8,466 nt of DNA from an uncultured Streptomyces sp. (lineage in GTDB: Bacteria > Actinomycetota > Actinomycetes > Streptomycetales > Streptomycetaceae), in the NCBI GenBank assembly GCA_946480485.1, contig CAMLJW010000216.1, positions 1 through 8,466 on the forward strand. Direction: 5' to 3'. Below, one piece after another: positions 6,769 through 8,466 of the stretch. Made by a program: the position numbers and the translations under genes. Under the pieces are notes generated by a model. It saw nothing but the letters and a program-made list of their open reading frames with translations. It did not search any database and was not told the DNA's origin. How positions within the stretch are numbered: position 1 is the stretch's first letter; every line of letters begins with the position of its first letter.

Positions 6769-6856
6769 CTTCCTACCCAGAATGACCTGGGCGAGGTTCA
6801 GAGGGTCTGCGGTCCGCTACCGCACTCTCAGCGCTGTGGCGCTCCCCTGTCGGAAT
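6769..6856 (-). ncRNA. TPP riboswitch (THI box) controlling thiBPQ
   Basis: The - strand carries the conserved TPP aptamer. P1 is TTCC (6855-6852) with GGAA (6773-6770). ACAGGGGAGC (6850-6841) leads into P2, and CTGAGA (6831-6826) is the pyrimidine-sensing segment. GCGGT/ACCGC forms the P3 hairpin near 6822-6808. GACCCTCTGAACCT (6807-6794) is the pyrophosphate-sensing side, and CCCAG-GTCATT-CTGGG (6790-6776... ) forms P5 before TAGGAAG. The order and the key conserved blocks fit the family fully. TPP binding should reduce expression of the thiamine importer. Transcription must start between about 6857 and the rlmN 3' region, in only ~100 bases; I see no clear -35/-10 pair there. Confidence 0.95.
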
Positions 6857-6901
6857 ATGAAGGTGTACGTACGAGAATCAGACTACAGCGCCGGCTCCCG
6901 C

Positions 6902-6935
6902 GGCCGCCGAGCGGCAGCGCTGCCGCTCGGCGGCC
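6902..6935. terminator. Perfect 34-bp palindrome after rlmN
   Basis: Bases 6902-6918 are followed immediately by their exact reverse complement at 6919-6935, with no spacer. As RNA this gives a very stable stem of up to 15-16 base pairs capped by GC pairs. It begins 27 bases past the rlmN stop codon and lies about 45 bases upstream of the riboswitch, so it is probably the rlmN terminator that insulates the thi operon. One arm shares sequence with the 14-bp repeats beside it. Confidence 0.75.
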
Positions 6936-6979
6936 AACGCTCGGCGGTAAACGCTCGGTGGCTACCGCTCGGTCGCCGC
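6924..6979. repeat. Four 14-bp tandem repeats spanning rlmN stop codon
   Basis: Units start at 6924, 6938, 6952 and 6966, each beginning CGCTCGG. The first two share CGCTCGGCGG; the last two have CGCTCGGT. The rlmN stop codon (6962-6964) lies inside the third unit, and the fourth encodes the final residues ATER of RlmN. The first unit is also part of one arm of the 34-bp palindrome, so array and terminator overlap. Confidence 0.75.
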
Positions 6980-8068
6980 GAGCTGCCCGCATGCCCCGTC
7001 GATCTCCTGGCCCCGTGTGTCCCGGACGGTGACCGGCACCCCGTGCGCAGCGATCGCCTCGACGAACGCCTTCTCGTCCTCAGGGCGCGAGGCGGTCCAC
7101 TTCGAGCCGGGCGTCGGGTTCAGCGGGATCAGGTTGACGTGCACCGGCCTGCCCTTGAGCAACCGCCCGAGCCGGTCACCGCGCCACGCCTGGTCGTTGA
7201 TGTCCCGGATCAGCGCGTACTCGATGGAGAGCCGACGCCCCGACCTGGACGCGTACTCCCACCCGGCGTCGAGAACCTCCCGCACCTTCCACCGCGTGTT
7301 GACGGGTACGAGGGTGTCGCGCAGCTCGTCGTCCGGCGCATGCAGCGAGATGGCGAGCCGGCACGTGAAGCCCTCGTCGGCGAACCGGTGGATGGCGGGG
7401 ACGAGCCCGACGGTCGACACGGTGATGCCCCGCTGCGACAGCCCGAGCCCGTCCGGCTGCGGGTCGGTTAGCGCACGTATCGCTGCGACGACGCGCTTGT
7501 AGTTGGCGAGGGGCTCTCCCATGCCCATGAACACGATGTTGGAGAGTCGCGCCGGACCACCGGGGATCTCCCCGTCCCGCAGGGCCCGCATCCCGTCCAC
7601 GATCTGGTGCACGATCTCGGCGGTCGACAGGTTCCGGTCGAGCCCGGCCTGTCCGGTGGCGCAGAAGGGGCAGTTCATGCCGCAGCCCGCCTGCGAGCTG
7701 ATGCACATGGTGACCCGGTCCGGGTAGCGCATCAGCACGGACTCGACGAGTGTCCCGTCGAACAGCTGCCACAGGGTCTTGCGGGTCGTGTCCTGGTCGG
7801 TGGACAGATACCGCACGACCGTCATCAGCTCGGGAAGCAGCGCCTCCTGGAGCTTGGCACGCGAACCGGCGGGGATGTCGGTCCAGTGCTCCGGCTGGTG
7901 CGTGTACCGCGCGAAGTAGTGCTGCGACAACTGTTTGGCGCGAAACGGCTTCTCTCCGATCGCGGCGACGGCTTCCTTGCGCTCTGCGGGCGAGAGATCG
8001 GCAAGGTGCCGCGGCGGCTTCTTGGCTCCGCGGGGGGCGACGAAAGTGAGTTCTCCTGGCTTAGGCAT
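6962..8068 (-). CDS. rlmN: Dual-specificity rRNA/tRNA adenine-C2 methyltransferase RlmN
   Basis: A 368-residue radical SAM enzyme of the cytoplasm that methylates C2 of A2503 in 23S rRNA and of A37 in some tRNAs, using two SAM molecules per reaction. The radical SAM cluster motif is CGMNCPFC (Cys129, Cys133, Cys136). [10 protein letters not shown] (181-190) contains the SAM-contacting GEPL. Cys122, seven residues before the cluster, and Cys360 near the end match the two catalytic cysteines of E. coli RlmN (118 and 355). All key residues are present, and Cfr-type divergence is not evident. I chose ATG at 8068 ([10 protein letters not shown]), because this is the usual start of Streptomyces homologues as I recall them; the longer frame from GTG 8110 would add 14 residues lying in a hairpin. 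Neither start has a clear Shine-Dalgarno site. It lies downstream of cdsA on the same strand, with 237 bases between. Confidence 0.95.
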   Translation of the reverse strand: MPKPGELTFVAPRGAKKPPRHLADLSPAERKEAVAAIGEKPFRAKQLSQHYFARYTHQPEHWTDIPAGSRAKLQEALLPELMTVVRYLSTDQDTTRKTLWQLFDGTLVESVLMRYPDRVTMCISSQAGCGMNCPFCATGQAGLDRNLSTAEIVHQIVDGMRALRDGEIPGGPARLSNIVFMGMGEPLANYKRVVAAIRALTDPQPDGLGLSQRGITVSTVGLVPAIHRFADEGFTCRLAISLHAPDDELRDTLVPVNTRWKVREVLDAGWEYASRSGRRLSIEYALIRDINDQAWRGDRLGRLLKGRPVHVNLIPLNPTPGSKWTASRPEDEKAFVEAIAAHGVPVTVRDTRGQEIDGACGQLAATER

Positions 8069-8097
8069 GGCTGTACCAGTGTGGCAGAAATACGAAC

Positions 8098-8129
8098 AGG
8101 GGCTCGCCACCTGTGGACAACGAGCCCCT
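8098..8129. terminator. Inverted repeat upstream of rlmN
   Basis: AGGGGCTCG (8098-8106) and CGAGCCCCT (8121-8129) form a perfect 9-bp stem. The 14-nt loop begins with CCAC-CT-GTGG, itself a small hairpin. On the - strand the stem is followed by GTTCGTATTTC. It is 177 bases past the cdsA stop and 30 bases before the rlmN start, so it could be a terminator of cdsA or an element in the rlmN leader that affects translation. Confidence 0.5.
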
Positions 8130-8132
8130 CAC

Positions 8133-8157
8133 GTACAAACCTGCAGGTCAGCTGTAC
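8133..8157. promoter_or_regulatory. Nested palindrome, possible operator
   Basis: ACCTGCAGGT (8139-8148) is a perfect 10-bp palindrome lying inside a second inverted repeat, GTACA (8133-8137) with TGTAC (8153-8157). It is 65-90 bases upstream of the rlmN start, where a promoter would be expected. I cannot name a regulator, and chance is possible for an element this short. Confidence 0.25.
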
Positions 8158-8178
8158 TTCACCCGCACTCCACCAAGC

Positions 8179-8260
8179 TCAGCCGGAGTCGACGGAGATC
8201 ACCGGCAGCAGCCACACCACCGGCACGGTAGTAGGCAGCAGCGAGTCCAACCGGTCCATG
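8179..8260 (-). pseudogene. Duplicated 3' end of cdsA, diverged second copy
   Basis: The - strand encodes [26 protein letters not shown] and a stop (26 residues; first half [18 protein letters not shown], second PVISVDSG). This aligns end to end with the last 25 residues of the true cdsA product, [17 protein letters not shown] then LVFFVGAG and stop. Bases 8211-8260 match 8338-8384 except for one 3-base insertion and one substitution; beyond that the DNA diverges while the protein resemblance and stop position persist. It lies 45 bases after the cdsA stop, in another frame, with no ribosome site, so it is probably not translated. Confidence 0.85.
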
Positions 8261-8384
8261 CTGTGACGATGCACGGCTACCGCCGCATGGCGCCATGCCC
8301 CTGACTCACCCCGCCCCAACGAAAAAAACGAGCAAGAGCCACACCACCGGCGCGGTAGGCAGCAGCGAGTCCAACCGGTCCATG
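8211..8384. repeat. Direct repeat pair of ~48 bp at cdsA 3' end
   Basis: Copy 1 is 8211-8260 (50 bp) and copy 2 is 8338-8384 (47 bp). They differ only by a 3-base insertion (GTA at about 8229-8233) and one A/G change at 8225 against 8352. Copy 2 is inside cdsA; copy 1 is in the intergenic region. Between them lie the unique end of cdsA and 45 bases of unrelated sequence that includes CGCCATGCCCC (8291-8301), which also recurs beside copy 2 at 8389-8399. Confidence 0.85.
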
Positions 8385-8466
8385 ATCCCGCCATGCCCCG
8401 GAAGCAGCGTCCCCATGTCCTTGATGCCCAGGTCGCGCTTGATCATGGACTCGCCGAGGTCGCCGA
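8306..8466 (-). CDS. cdsA: Phosphatidate cytidylyltransferase, C-terminal end (partial)
   Basis: Only the last 52 codons are in the window; the gene continues past the right edge. The sequence begins [18 protein letters not shown] and continues through [14 protein letters not shown], which is the CDP-diglyceride synthase signature region at the C-terminus of CdsA, followed by a final hydrophobic helix ([17 protein letters not shown]). The enzyme sits in the cytoplasmic membrane and makes CDP-diacylglycerol from CTP and phosphatidic acid, the precursor of all phospholipids in the cell. The last codons (GTT TTT TTC GTT) are unusually AT-rich for this genome and contain a run of seven T on the coding strand (8322-8328). 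A second copy of this gene end lies immediately downstream. In Streptomyces, cdsA is normally followed by rlmN, as here. Confidence 0.93.
   Translation of the reverse strand, partial: GDLGESMIKRDLGIKDMGTLLPGHGGIMDRLDSLLPTAPVVWLLLVFFVGAG

Noticed and set aside
6924..6979. CRISPR-like array
   Set aside because: The units are 14 bp, contiguous, imperfect and overlap a gene end; there are no spacers and no cas genes.
8322..8328. Run of seven A (T on the coding strand) in cdsA as a frameshift or programmed slippage site
   Set aside because: The frame as read gives the expected CdsA C-terminus and a stop in line with the duplicate copy, so no error or frameshift is needed. The run remains odd only as an AT-rich patch.

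Overview
The window is very GC-rich, its genes use mostly G or C in third codon positions, and it carries an LAETG-type sortase substrate, a Streptomyces-type RlmN and a CdsA tail. It therefore reads as chromosomal DNA of a Streptomyces or a close relative. No tRNA, rRNA, CRISPR array, transposase, integrase or recognisable defence system is present. Most of it is core or conserved chromosome, and I see no convincing new multi-gene system.

Layout. On the + strand, bases 1-2628 hold three apparently separate genes: a five-helix membrane protein with a long low-complexity His/Asp/Gly-rich N-terminus (11-1177), a small VOC-fold (glyoxalase-like) protein (1271-1678), and a secreted LAETG surface protein (1912-2628). 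Bases 2629-2884 are a convergent intergenic region packed with strong hairpins. From 2885 to the right edge all genes are on the - strand. First in the direction of transcription comes the 3' end of cdsA (8306-8466), then rlmN (6962-8068), then a thiamine ABC importer operon thiB-thiP-thiQ (6671 down to 2885).

The thi operon is the best understood unit. A complete TPP (THI-box) riboswitch at about 6769-6856 lies in the leader, about 100 nt before thiB. Between them are a long GC-rich hairpin (6707-6744) and a small hairpin (6680-6697) that buries part of the thiB Shine-Dalgarno sequence. ThiB is the lipoprotein that captures thiamine, ThiP the fused two-half permease and ThiQ the ATPase. High TPP should shut off uptake.

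The unusual signal is in the junctions. Four gene ends or junctions carry short local duplications: about four or five copies of a 22-25 bp unit starting at the stop codon of the VOC gene; 15-bp repeats at the thiB/thiP junction that give thiP an AARxN pentapeptide repeat; four 14-bp repeats running over the rlmN stop codon into a perfect 34-bp palindrome; and a second, diverged copy of the last ~80 bp of cdsA, stop codon included, just downstream of the real one. The cdsA tail duplication is the most interesting item, because it resembles either partial allele replacement or the scar of an element that integrated in the 3' end of cdsA.
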